Source: Sperchopsis tessellata (taxonomy: Eukaryota; Arthropoda; Insecta; Coleoptera; Hydrophilidae). From it: a stretch of DNA of 30,574 nucleotides. The notes below the pieces were generated by a model, which ran no database searches, was not told the DNA's origin, and was given only the letters and a program-made list of their open reading frames with translations. The stretch lies in NCBI GenBank assembly GCA_033557685.1, contig JAWQRN010000373.1:1-30574 (forward strand), given 5' to 3'. Both the position numbers and the translations under genes were made by a program. Shown one piece after another: positions 19,895 through 30,490 of this stretch (within the stretch, counting starts at the first letter, position 1; every line of letters begins with the position of its first letter).

Positions 19895-20406
19895 TTGTAT
19901 CTTGCAGTGTACTAGATTAATACAATTCTTAAAAATACAATAATATATCTTTATACTGCACAGCTGCTATTCTGTCATGAATGCCTTTTGGAACGTTGCT
20001 AACTTTTGTATCGAATTCTCGTCCACTGCGATATTCAAGTTTGCTTTCATATTATCAGTAAAGAACCCGTTCCAAATCTCTACAGACTGCATAATTTAAG
20101 AACAACTTGGAATGTATGTTTCTAGATGTCATAGCCATTTTAAAAATATTTCTACTTTGTCACTACTTTATTTAGCATAGGGTGTGATATAATAAGGCAT
20201 CCCATTTGTTTCGCCTACAATTTGTTTTAATTTAAATTTAATTGTTATTTTCTGGCTAGATAATTAAGGTATAACTCAAAAGGTATTTTGATGGAAAAGA
20301 TTACACCGCAAAACTAGCCCCAATAACCTTGCTGTACGCCAGGAATAATGGTTCAAAATTGCGACACAAAGAGCATTTCGATTGCAATAAATTAAATAAA
20401 CTGTTT
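19895..20406. other. Spacer between two Tc1-like copies
   Basis: On the minus strand at about 19980-20100 a 40-codon frame (MQSVEIWNGFFTDNMKANL...) looks somewhat protein-like, but I cannot assign it. Otherwise AT-rich with no element ends seen. Confidence 0.35.
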
Positions 20407-20616
20407 TAGCAAAATTCAGCACCATGTCATGTTTCCAAGAAGATGTTCAAATAGTTCAAGGACAAAAAGGTGACTCTTCTAGATTGGCCTGGAAACTTAC
20501 CAGATCTTAATCTCATTGAGAACTTGTGGTCTATATGCAAGGTCAGATTGCTAAACATGGATTGAACAACAAAGGCTAAGATGATTGAAGCTATCGTTCT
20601 GGTGTGGTTCTGAGAT
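20407..20616 (+). pseudogene. Tc1-like transposase fragment (copy 2)
   Basis: This segment is nearly identical to 19573-19760. It again gives QNSAPCH, TLLDWPGNLPDLNLIENLW and WF-stop-DEE, and it retains TGGATTGAACAACAAAGGCT, which copy 1 lacks. Counting from the Asn to the final Glu gives 34 intervening residues (DD34E-type spacing); copy 1 has lost one codon. It carries a TAG at the codon where copy 1 has TAA, and the same Asn at the second catalytic position. No inverted terminal repeat flanks it. The minus-strand frames at 20427-20690 and 19593-19781 are shadows. Confidence 0.85.
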
Positions 20617-20619
20617 GAG

Positions 20620-21012
20620 GAAACGTGCCTCTCAATTACGCATACCCCTAGGTCGCAAATTGCATAGCAACTTGCACAATGCTGGCACAATTGCCTTGTG
20701 TATTAATGATAAGAAATCAGGACAAGGGAGCAGACAAGACCAAGTGGCTGGTGAAGGGGGAGCTCCATTATGTGCCACTGCCTGGCGCTTAATAAGCTAC
20801 GTCATGTGATTTTTTTGGGCGAATCAATCCAAGGCTGGAAAGTACGAGGACATCAAATTCGAACGATTATCGTTCATTGCGAATACAGTGGAAATAGAAT
20901 TTATCTTGATGTCCTGAATATCAATGACAAAAGTTTGAGTTAAAAAAGATTTCCGACGCGAAATGACCATTGCTGTCGAAGCGTCGTTAACATCACAACC
21001 AACCAACCAATA
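20620..21012 (+). repeat. Possible retroposon with (AACC)n tail
   Basis: From about 20700 composition becomes GC-richer (GGTGAAGGGGGAGCTCC, CACTGCCTGGCGCTTAATAA, TACGTCATGTGA). The stretch closes with GAAGCGTCGTTAACATCACAACCAACCAACCAA at 20979-21011, split here as GAAGCGTCGTTAACATCACA followed by ACCAACCAACCAA. A short tandem AACC tail after a GC-richer body fits a SINE or other retroposon. A GAACGA-TTA-TCGTTC palindrome lies at 20862-20876. The long minus-strand frame at 20824-21120 has no recognised domain. Confidence 0.4.
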
Positions 21013-21014
21013 GT

Positions 21015-21700
21015 ATTTATTATAAACTGAAGACCAGAATAATTTGACGCAGAGCTGTATTAAATCGTTGTACAACTGAGAATGATTAAATCCCACATTG
21101 AAATTTTTAATATATTTCACTTATAATCTTACCTAACTATTAATAACTTAAAATCTGCCACGTGAGATAAACCGCCGTGATTTGAAATTAATAACACATG
21201 AGTCACGCAGAGTGCAATTATTAGGAACATTACTTTGATGATTTAAAACCACAATAATCTAGTGATTCAGTTAGCTACATGTATTGTGGTTGCATTTATA
21301 TTAGACGCATAATGGTCACTGAATATTAAGTACTTTCAATTAACAAGGTGTGTCGCAAATATTGATGTGTTCAATATCAGGTCAATGAATTGTTTGTTAT
21401 TTTGCAACCGTAATACGCCCTAAGAAGTTATTTTAATTAAAAATTGTTCTATTAGTAATTGCATAACACTTAAAATCTATTTATTAGTAGAACTTTATGG
21501 AGTCATTGCCATCGATAGAATTTTTAAAGAAATAAATACGTATTTTTCAATTTGACTCAATCTTATAATATGCCAAATATTTAATTATTCCATCTAGTTC
21601 CTAGACTTGCTTATTCTATAAAAAGTACTCTAGATTCGCGATAGTGTGAAATTTAATCTATAGCTATATATTAGTATGACTAATCGAAATTGAACTAGAG
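21015..21700. other. AT-rich stretch without features
   Basis: No coding frame, repeat or RNA structure recognised. Confidence 0.4.
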
Positions 21701-21701
21701 A

Positions 21702-22068
21702 TTAATTTATGAGGTACGTCTTTCTAATTGCACTTGTTCTCCTTTCTTGCTGATTGTTGAATTTAAATGCGCTAATAATATCGCTTGATAAAAGGGACAC
21801 TATAAATTCTGGTAGATGCATGTAATATCTACTGTTGCCTAGCCTCCCTCTTAAATTCATACGTTTCGCAAGTCTTAGGCCAAATACATCTTCAAGGTAT
21901 ATTGTTGCCTTCATTTGGAGTCCCCTTAGCTCGCTATGGATTCAAAATTGCTGAAAAAGGCTCAGCGGCGTTCCTCCACGCGGAGCTTTTAGTGCTTTCT
22001 GAAGAGTGACTCCATGTGGTTCAATCAATACATGAAAAAATAAGGGGGAACGTGAAACTTACTACAGG
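21702..22068 (-). other. Unassigned minus-strand open frames in a GC-richer patch
   Basis: A 70-codon frame (21702-21914) starts MKATIYLEDVFGLRLAKRMN. Just upstream on the same strand another frame reads HVLIEPHGVTLQKALKAP (about 21950-22040). Base composition is richer in G and C than in neighbouring DNA. I recognise no family. They could be a decayed gene, a transposon piece or chance. No clear splice sites join them. Confidence 0.2.
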
Positions 22069-22069
22069 C

Positions 22070-23040
22070 TTTCCACATTTTACGTGATTTGCGTGGAATG
22101 TATTTGAGTGATTTATTCACTGTCAATGATGGCAGCATGATTAATATCGCATGTAAGAGGAGTGTAGCGAATCAGGGGAATTCTTAAAAATCATAATCTC
22201 GAATAATATTATTGGAACCATAACTCTCAATTTCTTCTCTGTATTTCATGGAAAATATGAATGCTCTTTAGCCACCATGTTCGGTCACAACTGCAAGTAC
22301 GGTGTTCGTGCTCCTTTAAGTTTCTCCAATATATACCTTGCCATAGGTGATATCTTTTTGTAAGAATACGTGCTTATTATTCGTAGAATCCTTGACGAAC
22401 TGACACGAGGGACATATGTCCAGTTATTTCCGAATCTGCCATGTATGCCCCTGATGGTTTTTAAAAAGTAACAACATACAGAAATTAATACATTATAATA
22501 GATTATATGCCATTCTATGCGACATATATCACTTATATATTTAATGGAGTTGACCGTCCATATTTAAAAATTATGAGGTAAATAATACACTTTGTATAGT
22601 TTCACAGATTTTATAATGTTGTTGATAAGTTTCGTTTTTTTACAACATATTCGTAACTAAGAATACTACAACTGAGATTTTACGAGATTTGATTTTTCAT
22701 ATCTGAAAAAATTAATTTCCTATATATACTGTATGATGCTATGATATCGTAAATTTAAAACAAAAAATAAAGGAGTTATTAAATAATGAAATCACTTCGT
22801 GACCTTAGGTCCACCTATATAAATATGTCAAGGAAAATAACTACCCATTTTGTGTGTGATCAGGTAATTTGAGTGATTATTTTAATTTCGTAGCTCACAA
22901 ATAGGGACAAACATTTATACTTAAGTCCACATCATTATTTCATCTATTATGTGAGAGTAATTAATGATTTTGTACTGAAAATAAAAATATTACATAGTTT
23001 TATTATTACAGCCAGGTTTTAGTGATGTTATCATAAGTGG
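22070..23040. other. Non-coding AT-rich stretch
   Basis: A mildly GC-richer piece around 22260-22450 has no long frame. Nothing further supported. Confidence 0.35.
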
Positions 23041-23047
23041 TTTACCC

Positions 23048-23233
23048 CTATTCCTTGGCATTATGACAAGCTCTTTGTTGGGGATAATCAAAACTCTCTA
23101 ACGCTAGATCAAAGGCACGTTCCCCTACTTTCGAAACTGTAATTTGAAGATCAATCGCATTCTTGAATAAATTAATAGCCAATGCTAGGGGGTAAACCCA
23201 ATTCAAACATAGTTCACTAAAAGTACTGCACAT
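23048..23233 (-). other. Short minus-strand frame, possible exon or relic
   Basis: The frame gives 61 residues, including NLFKNAIDLQITVSKVGERA and FDLALESFDYPQQRA, and composition is closer to coding DNA than the flanks. An in-frame TAA lies just before the ATG and I do not recognise the sequence. It starts about 50 bp downstream of the splice-like site at 23281 on the same strand, which could make it part of a transcribed region. Confidence 0.25.
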
Positions 23234-23245
23234 GCGTACTACTTA

Positions 23246-23300
23246 CTCAAAATAGTAACAATGCCCATTCCAAAGACTTACCTGAAACAAAAACATATAT
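23246..23300 (-). promoter_or_regulatory. Juxtaposed 3'/5' splice sites (candidate recursive-splice site)
   Basis: On the minus strand GTTTTTGTTTCAG is followed at once by GTAAGT, with the junction between plus-strand positions 23282 and 23281. This is the form of Drosophila ratchet points: polypyrimidine tract, CAG|GTAAGT and no exon in between. A second GTAAGT follows 35 nt downstream (GA|GTAAGT, about 23241-23246), which could act as the 5' site of a short recursive exon. It would require a long minus-strand intron spanning this region. That is inference, since no flanking exons are visible. Confidence 0.4.
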
Positions 23301-24865
23301 CAATTAAAAAGAGTTTTTAAATAAGAAAAAAAAAATCGGTTGTAATCAAGATTAAAAATTGTTTTACAATGGCTTCTTTCTATAATAGTTGTTATGTATG
23401 ATGTGCAGTGTTTCCTTAATATGCCTATCTACGTAATAACGGAATAAAATCTACATAAAAATCGTTTTCATGTAAAACAATAGAATCCAATATACAAAAT
23501 CATTAAAATATTTTTAGCATAAGAGTTCTGTGCACATATTTATTCTGATTACGGTTACACTTTGCTGTAATCCAATATACTAAAATCTTTTTATTCTAAT
23601 ATGACTTTTAAACTTATAAGTCTTCACGAGTTCTTATATATCGAATAACTAAATTTTAAAAGATCAATAACGTGGCGTAGCATATTTCTTCCACGATACA
23701 AATCCACGGTCTGGTGTTTTGCATTTTATTTTATTACGTCATTTTTTGCATCATAAACGAAAGGAAGAGATAGAATGCCCTGATAAGTTGAGTGATTGTG
23801 GATTTATATTTCCTATTTTCCGAAATAAGGTTTGATTTACTGCTTGCACATTCCGTGCGAAAGTCATCGAGACGCAGCCAAAAGTTATTAAAAATACGAA
23901 AATGTCCTTAGAACGCAATTCATAAATTTAAATTTATTTCTGTTTGTGAGAAAATTGATTACTTTTCTCAATAGTTTGGAAGCATTTTAATTGTTGGCGA
24001 TCTGTAATAAAATAGCAAAATATATCTTAGAAAATATTATTTGCCTCCAGATTCTTTATATGTAAATATGTACGTGCATTTTGGTATATCACTTTTTTAT
24101 ATAAAATGTAAGGAACTTCTGTATGCAGTTATGTATGGATTGAACGAAGAATACCCCACATAATGAAGTATGTAATAAATATAAATTATTATATTTTTAA
24201 TAAACTAACTAAAAGAAAATGATTAGATAAAAATAAGAAAAATACATGAAGATTGGTTAAATATATTTATTTAAATTAAGTTCTGGTCCTTTACCCGTTG
24301 ATAGAACGGTGGAAGCCTGGATATCAATTTTCAATAAACAAACATAAAACAGAATATCCGGTGAATATTTACAAAAAAAAAAGAAAACAAAAATATAATA
24401 AATCAATACAAAACTGTACTATCATTAAAAATGAACTGCTTCGGACTAACAACAAAGCATTTGTATTAAAACACAAATGGATCTCTGATAACTAGTAGTT
24501 CTCACCTTCGGTAAACATAATAATTGCTCCCTAGTTCGGGAATCGTGCATATATATGACTCCTATTAAAATGACACTCTGGAGACCTTTAAATAAATGTA
24601 GTAATCGCCAGTATATATAGCAGGCGCACATTCAAATCTCCGTATTTTTAAACATTTCTTGTGTCGGGTCAAGTTTCAGTTTTTTTTAATAATGTCTTCA
24701 ACGAATATTTCTAAACTACTACTAGTTTCTTTATTATTTTATTATATATAGAACCTCAACATACTATGCCGTGGCGAATCACCGACTATGTTAAAGAAAT
24801 ATAGCGACTTTTTACTACACTCCGTTCAAAGATATTTTCTGCTCGTCTATATTTGGAAATTGTCA
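23300..24865. other. AT-rich stretch; TATA-like sequence near 24613
   Basis: No protein-like frame is evident. CGCCAGTATATATAGCAGGC at 24607-24626 has a TATATATAG box in a GC-richer setting and could be a core promoter, but no initiator or gene follows clearly. Frames at 24298-24631 are unassigned. Confidence 0.3.
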
Positions 24866-24869
24866 TCAG

Positions 24870-25090
24870 TAGGTGTAGGGCCAGTTGGGTTACCGCCACC
24901 ACTTTTCTGTGATGTCCATTCGGAACAGACCCGTATAGAACGGTGTTCTAAACGGGTCTGTTGTTCTAAACGGGTCTGTTGTTCTAAACCGATCTGTTGT
25001 TCTAAACGGGTCTGTTGTTCTAAACGGGTCTGCTCTAAACGGACGTCACAAAAAAGTGGTAGGTGTACCCCATGTGGCCCTACACCTACT
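24870..25090. mobile_element. Foldback element: diverged inverted arms around 18-bp repeats
   Basis: The left arm (about 24870-24932) begins GTAGGTGTAGGGCCA and runs through CCACTTTTCTGTGATGTCC. The right arm (about 25041-25090) is its inverse, ending TGGCCCTACACCTAC. The arms align over about 50-60 bp with scattered differences. Between them lie about five tandem 18-bp units (GGTCTGTTGTTCTAAACG). Because 18 is divisible by three, both strands show repeat-encoded frames (CCSKRV and LEQQTR); these are not genes. Target-site duplication is unclear. It may be a foldback transposon or MITE. Confidence 0.75.
24948..25038 (+). repeat. 18-bp tandem repeat (about 5 units)
   Basis: Units GTTCTAAACGGGTCTGTT repeat with single changes (CCGATCTG in one unit) and a shortened last unit. 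It forms the loop of the foldback element. Confidence 0.9.
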
Positions 25091-25149
25091 CTCATCCTTA
25101 TTCATTTCACATACAAGGGCGAAACTCCAGAAAGAAGCACCAACTGTCT

Positions 25150-25216
25150 ATAAATTATTTAATAATAAACTTTTGTTCACCCGTTTCAAGGCATCACGCC
25201 TCATCCTCAGGACAAA
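25150..25216 (-). repeat. PLE-type hairpin with hammerhead-like flanks
   Basis: On the minus strand GTCCTGAGGATGAGGC, loop GTGAT, then GCCTTGAAAC forms an AGGC/GCCT stem bracketed by CTGA.GATG and GAAAC. After it come AAAAGTTTATTATTAAATAA and TTTATAGACAG. The same order (CTGATG..GCCTCGAAA, then CATAATAAAAGTATATATAG) ends the PLE relic at 5700-5758. The hammerhead core CUGAUGA is not intact, so cleavage activity is doubtful. Confidence 0.5.
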
Positions 25217-25319
25217 CTAGTAATAAAGACAATAACTCAAAGAACAAACCAATTTGTTTGTACCAGTTTAATCTTTGAGAAATTGTAACACCACCAATAT
25301 TTTATACCATCGGTACTTC

Positions 25320-26010
25320 AATTTCAGAACTTTATATTTGGTAATAATGGGTATGTCATCAGCTGCTAAGGAAACTGTTATATAATTTTCTTATTCAATG
25401 ATAAACGATTCCTGTTAATTATAACGTTCATCAGCCTCATTGGTTGTATATATTTCAGCTCAGCTTCTTTCCAGGTATTTCCTTTCACTATGAGGACCGT
25501 ATCGGCAGTATATGAGAGTAACGAACCTTCGACTTTAAATTCCCACTGTCCTTTAAATAAATAAAAAACAATACAGGCCTTAACACGATAATCTACGGTA
25601 CACCTGTTTTAATTACAGAGGGTTGACCAAATGAGGATTCGATTCTCACTCTATGGATGCGATTACTTAAATAACGTATTAAAATTGTAAAATTGTAGTT
25701 GTATAAACATCTTATGCCAATATTATATTTTATAACCAGTATTGTTTGTGACCATATCGAAGGCCTTTGTAAAGTTCAAAAATACTGATATATACTTCTT
25801 TGAATTAATGTGATAATGAAATCTAGAAGAACTTATTCTCAGTCAGTTGGAGCGTTACAAGTTTAATTATTATGCCTGCCTGAGTTGACATTCCTTTTAT
25901 AATTTCAATTTTAACTTCACAAAATGTCGCATGTGGCATGTATATTTTAACGAGCATGTCGAGACAGAATTGTAATAAAATTGCACTCTTTAATTCTACC
26001 GTTGACAAGC
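25320..26010 (-). pseudogene. LINE reverse-transcriptase relic (Jockey/I-like)
   Basis: Minus-strand frames contain ISVFLNFTKAFDMVTNN (25740-25790), matching the DFSKAFDTV motif with the first Asp changed to Asn. They also contain LSNRIHRVRIES and GVP-stop-IIVLRPVLFFIYLKD (about 25546-25604), matching GVPQGSxLGPxLFxIYxND. YTADTVLIVKGNTWKEAE (25459-25512) matches YADDTxLI, with the catalytic pair damaged to T-A-D. NRNRLSLNKKI near 25400 corresponds to the following NxLSLNxxKT block. Several frame changes and stops are present. The minus-strand frame at 25823-26008 probably is the upstream continuation. It lies next to the hairpin at 25150, but whether the two belong to one element is open. Confidence 0.75.
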
Positions 26011-27885
26011 GTAGTATTGTCGATTTATAAATTCATTGTCTTCAACAAATAAAACTACATTGGTATTATGTAATTTCATTTAGTTCATATATCTAATTTA
26101 TTAAAAACAATTGATCTCTGCCTCCTTAATATTTTGAAGTTAAATTTTATAATTTAATTGTTTTATATCCAATTATTTAATTCAACAGTCAATCCAAGAG
26201 ATATATGATAGCAACTTGACAATTTCCTGTATAAGGTTTACCTTGCGCAGATACCTAATAAGTATTAATTAATTCATGATTAACGCATAAAAATGCACAG
26301 TTTCTACTTCGATTACTATATCATATTTAATACTACTAATCACTTTTTTATTTTTGTCACTCAATTAGAATTTTTTATAAAAAAACCTTTAATAAAATCT
26401 GACATTTGATTTTTGGACAGTGCCACTAGTTAAAACATGTGTAGAGCACCCTTTGATGTAAGATTTTTGTTTCAAATTAAAAACCAATTTATTATTATAT
26501 TCATGAGTTAAAATACCTTCCTGTAGTTATAGGATTTCCTAAATTGGTCCCTGATATACCTTCAGCATATCGACCCTTAGATAGATACAAATTTCATCCT
26601 TTTTTTACTAGACATGAGTCGATTAATAATCGTTTGTAATACATTCAGACCTTATGCATTATAATTTTTAAATATCAAAACAATAAAACATTTCCAAAGC
26701 TATTTCTTGTAACATACCAAATGGTGAATAAGGTATTTTTAAATCATTTAGTAACTCCGGAATCACCATCAACTTTGTATTTTTATTATAGGAGCAATTT
26801 TTCATTTTATCGTATTTTTATGTATTCTTTCATGTATACAAAAATTTATTGTCACAAAAAAATCGTCTCATACAGGCATTTATGGTTATTATGATAGATA
26901 GAGCAAAGATTTAAATTTGAAACTATTGCAGCATTTTATGATTACAAATAATCCGTAAAAAGATTTTGCTATTTTTTTTTTTATAAAATTAAAAACTGAA
27001 TTTTATTTATGGTAATAATACATTTTCAAATAAGAAAACATACAATCCAAATTATTTAATATAAAATTTTACCGATAAGAAAATATAAAGTTGATGATGA
27101 TTCAGTTACGAAACGTGACTTTGCAAAAACTTTATTACTTTATTCATCATTTCACTGAGGAGCTGTTTTCCGTTTTTTTTTATTGTAGCTCGGAAACAAA
27201 CAAATTTTACAGATTATTTATAAATAACATATTCTACAATTTAAATAATAACCAAGATCTCCATAAGATTAATTCTAATGTAATTTTTAATTTAGGCGAG
27301 TAGTATGTTGTGGTACATGTTAAAGGTAATTTATGCAACGCACCAACGTTTGTTTTATTTTTAGCCCTACATATTCCATTTGTCGTATTGCTTTTGAACC
27401 ATCTTATATAATTACTAATCCTAACACTAACCATTATTTACATTCACTTCCCTAGAATAATTAAATACTTTTACACATACATTTTGCATTAATCTGTTAA
27501 TGAAATTTTCGTAAATTATTTCTACATATTTTGTCAGAAATGGATTTGCTTGATTGCGTTTCATCAAATAAATCTCGAGAGATTGTGTGAAACAAATTTG
27601 CTAAAGCTACTGTGCCATAAAGTACAAGTTATTACATTTGATATTTTATTATTATATAGATTTCTTAAATGTATATACTTATCATTTTCGAAGTAAACTA
27701 CTGTTATCCATGGAAAGAAAATAAATTGAAACTAATTGTCAGGTAAGCATTTCGTTGTTTATTAGCGTAATGTTCTTTCCCATTTTTAACGACATTTGCG
27801 TATAAAATAGTTCATTTGTTTGAAAAACAAAGAATTGAAATCCTGATGATGAATGGGAATGAAGTAGTACTTTGAACTAAGTCAT
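26010..27885. other. AT-rich stretch without recognised features
   Basis: Several small frames (for example 27091-27303 plus and 27234-27434 minus) are low in complexity and show no domain. No element ends, RNA genes or arrays seen. Confidence 0.4.
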
Positions 27886-27889
27886 GCGT

Positions 27890-28072
27890 GTGTAATTTTT
27901 TATTTTGGAAGGATTGGATGATCCTCACAAACCAAGTCAACAAATTGCTTTTGAACATGACATTTCGTAAAAAAAATGTAATGATAATTTTGAAGAAAAG
28001 AAAATACCATCCCCACAAAGTTAGAAGAGTACTAGAACTTAATGATGATGAAAGTTTTGTGAAGTTATGACT
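27890..28072 (+). pseudogene. DDE-transposon N-terminal fragment (HPYK-type)
   Basis: One frame reads DPHKPSQQIAFEHDIS from 27920 and ends in TAA. The adjacent frame reads NVMIILKKRKYHPHKVRRVL and then ELNDDESF before a TGA at about 28070. These fit the pattern (sP..S.R.iA.E..IS..sV.rILk..k.HPYK..lvqEL..dD) that joins the helix-turn-helix and catalytic parts in insect Tc1/mariner-superfamily-like transposases. A frameshift separates the two pieces and no catalytic domain or ends are visible. Confidence 0.5.
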
Positions 28073-28074
28073 GA

Positions 28075-29335
28075 AAATCTAAATAATCAAGCCAATTAAT
28101 TTCAGCAATTAAACTACTTCTTATTTGAACACAGGTTTTTCGAATGATTTTTATCAATTTTATTTAATTTAATAACAAACAAAATTGTATCAACAGTAGT
28201 TGGAACTATTTTCAATAAACAAAATATCGTGTTTTGGATGTTTGCTCCTTTATACCTTGACAATTATTTATTTTCGTCCATTATCGGGTATCACTGAACA
28301 AGAATAATTTAAGCAACATGATCGATGAAGTCATAGTCAGTAAGGTGGGGAGCAAGGAAAAGACATAGGAAAGAAATAAAATTGTCCTGGTCGACGAGCC
28401 TTTTGTCCATAAGCCAACCAAAAACAAATTAAGAATTTTATTTCAGAATTTTTGGGTTTCCAATCTTGTGTGCGTGTGTATAATTTGTATCATTATATGG
28501 ATTTGTTTATTATATATTTGAAAGTATTTCAACATATTTCACAAATTTCTGTGTATTATTGACATCAAAATTTAAGTTTGTTGAAAGTTTCAATAATAAT
28601 TGATTAGGTGATTAGGACTGAATATTCTTTAAATTTAAAATACCTTTTGCTAAAAGATTGTGTACACCATTTGCAAGCTTTAAAGTTGTTTACAAACATT
28701 TATGTGCCTGTACTACTGAGTTAGAAGAAGAAAGTACACTACATTATCTAATTTCATTTCATTTTATTTTATTGAAATTCCTCAAGGTAAAAATATGACA
28801 ACAGTATCTACCTAGGCAAGCAACTAGGATAAGCTACCTTTATATACTTTTATCACTTTACTTTATTATTATTGATGTAAGTTACAAGTTTAAACTTAAT
28901 TTTCAGGACTTTTGCATTTTGGAAGTTATCCTCTTGTGCAGACCAACTATGACCACAACATAACACTTACACTTTGCGAAACGTTCCGATTTTCTTACTA
29001 AACAAAAACACTAATAAAAAGCACTATAACCCCTAGAAAGCCTCCAAGTTCCTTTTTACCACTAAGTTTCAGGACGTTTCTTTCCAGTTCAGGGCACGTT
29101 TGTGATAACCAGTTTAAGAGGGTAGATTCAGCTCTATTACAAAATATGTCCTAATTACTACTTTTTACTTTTATTTGTTTATGAACTTGATATTGTATTA
29201 GTATTTTTAGTTTAGTATTAAACTTATATTGCATAATCGGGATAGTTGTTATACAATTTAATCTTTTTGTGTTATTAATTGTCTTTAATAACATTAACGG
29301 CAGCCTATTCCCACCGCTAGAGTTAATCATGAATG
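28075..29335. other. Non-coding stretch with unassigned fragments
   Basis: GTCGACGAGCCTTTTGTCC at 28391-28409 resembles a single worn unit of the 17-bp minisatellite. From 28920 to 29150 the composition is more GC and contains CGAAACGTTCCGATTTTCTT, which looks like repeat-derived sequence, but I cannot assign it. Nothing coding recognised. Confidence 0.35.
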
Positions 29336-29339
29336 CCAA

Positions 29340-29524
29340 GGGTTAGATGAACATACCTAGGAATTCATGAGAACTTCATGTTCTCAATTCCCTACAATTC
29401 GGAAGATGGCTAGCACATTGGCTTTTCCGTAATCGCAAATAGCCGATCGCCTGGGCTTGGCCTCGAACCCGGGACTCCTCACTCTACAACTCCGATGGCT
29501 AACTAGTGAGCTATCAAGGCGGCT
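29340..29524 (-). repeat. tRNA-derived SINE
   Basis: The minus-strand head at 29447-29523 resembles a tRNA: GCCGCCTTGATAGCTCACTA (A box TAGCTCACTAG, 29503-29513), then GGGTTCGAGGCC (B box, 29459-29470) about 33 bp on. An acceptor-like pairing (CGCCT with AGGCG) persists, but the T stem is not tRNA-like, so it is not a functional tRNA gene. The body follows toward lower coordinates, with a GAGAAC...GTTCTC hairpin near 29367-29383. Its 3' end is unclear. Confidence 0.75.
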
Positions 29525-29774
29525 AATTAAAAAAGTATTAATTCAAAAACAACAATAATAGAAACTTTGAGCATCTTTCTCATTAAGTGATTAGGTTTTC
29601 AATACCCTGATGAAAAAATCAGAGAAATTTTACGTTGTCTAAATTAAACCATTCGCCGCCAAAACTACCTATCGGCTCGTTATTGTCAGTTTGGACGCAT
29701 TTTCAGATATATGCATGTTTATTTGAAGATGTGTATATTATATTCACAGCATATTTCTCCCAGTCAGTGCAACA

Positions 29775-30490
29775 TAGTCACCATCATCATCAGATTAAAC
29801 TGTCCAGTCCTGAAAAAAAACCGTCCTCAATCTTTACAACAATCTTGGGCCGACTGAATTCAATTTTTTTTTACTCTTTAATGTCATCTATGCAACGGCT
29901 AGGTGTTCTCCCTACATTTCTATAGGATTCGTGTCTTGTTAGCCATTCCATAATTTCCAGCCTTGCCTCACATCTAGCCCAGTTCCATTTCAGATGTAAA
30001 ATGTTCTCAACGGCATCTCGTAGTTTCATTTAGAATTTGATCTTTCGGGGTGATTCCCAACATTGAAATCTCTATTTATCTTACCTCTCTTCCTTTTAGA
30101 CATATTGGGAGGTTAGACTTTAAAGGCATACCTGCGTTTTCCGAAAGCTGTCTAAGTTAGACTTATTCGCCGTTGTATTTCGTGTGTTTGATTGTCTCTC
30201 CCGATGCAATTCTTATGTCCCAATTATTTGTATGTGTGTACTTGCTCGATCTTATTGTTATTTATTTTAATTCAGGATACGGTTTGTCATACCTACATAG
30301 TTTTGAAATATTTATTTTTGAAACAATCCCTTCACGCCTCATGCAGCATCTGCGAAAGGTTCTACGCCTCCAGCATATTGTCTATTATTAAAATAACATA
30401 ATCAATTTCAATAATTAGTTTGGAGGGAAGTGTGTCACCCTGTCTTACTCCTCTTTGTATTCTAACTTTACCAGTTTTGGTGTGACGTTA
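29775..30490 (-). pseudogene. RTE-like LINE relic (RT and C-terminal region)
   Basis: Minus-strand frames include GKVRIQRGVRQGDTLPSKLI (30410-30482), the conserved RGVRQGDxxSPxLF block of reverse transcriptase. Next come IGRDNQTHEIQRRISLT and TAFGKRRYAFK (about 30115-30210), then KSNLPICLKGRE. VENILHLKWNWA through GRTPSRCIDDIKE (29874-30011) is the ..LKWxWAGH...GRPxxRWxDD tail of RTE-type LINEs. NWIQSAQDCCKD-like remains and a GATGATGATGG run (about 29785) form the 3' end. The palm region between the QGD block and IGR is deleted or scrambled, including the YADD motif. Stops and frameshifts are many. The plus-strand frames at 29635-29925 and 30173-30401 are shadows. Confidence 0.8.

Noticed and set aside
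20824..21120. 98-codon minus-strand frame as a gene
   Set aside because: It crosses the (AACC)n tail and the GC-rich retroposon-like body; no domain recognised.
24607..24626. Strong core promoter with TATATATAG
   Set aside because: TATA-like strings are common at this composition and no initiator, exon or transcript evidence is visible; kept only as a remark.
24788..25153. CCSKRV-repeat protein resembling a Cys-rich secreted peptide
   Set aside because: Produced by an 18-bp tandem repeat inside a foldback element, with an equally open LEQQTR frame on the other strand and no signal peptide or gene context.
29447..29523. tRNA gene
   Set aside because: A and B boxes are present, but the T stem and much of the acceptor stem fail to pair, and the sequence runs on into a SINE-like body.
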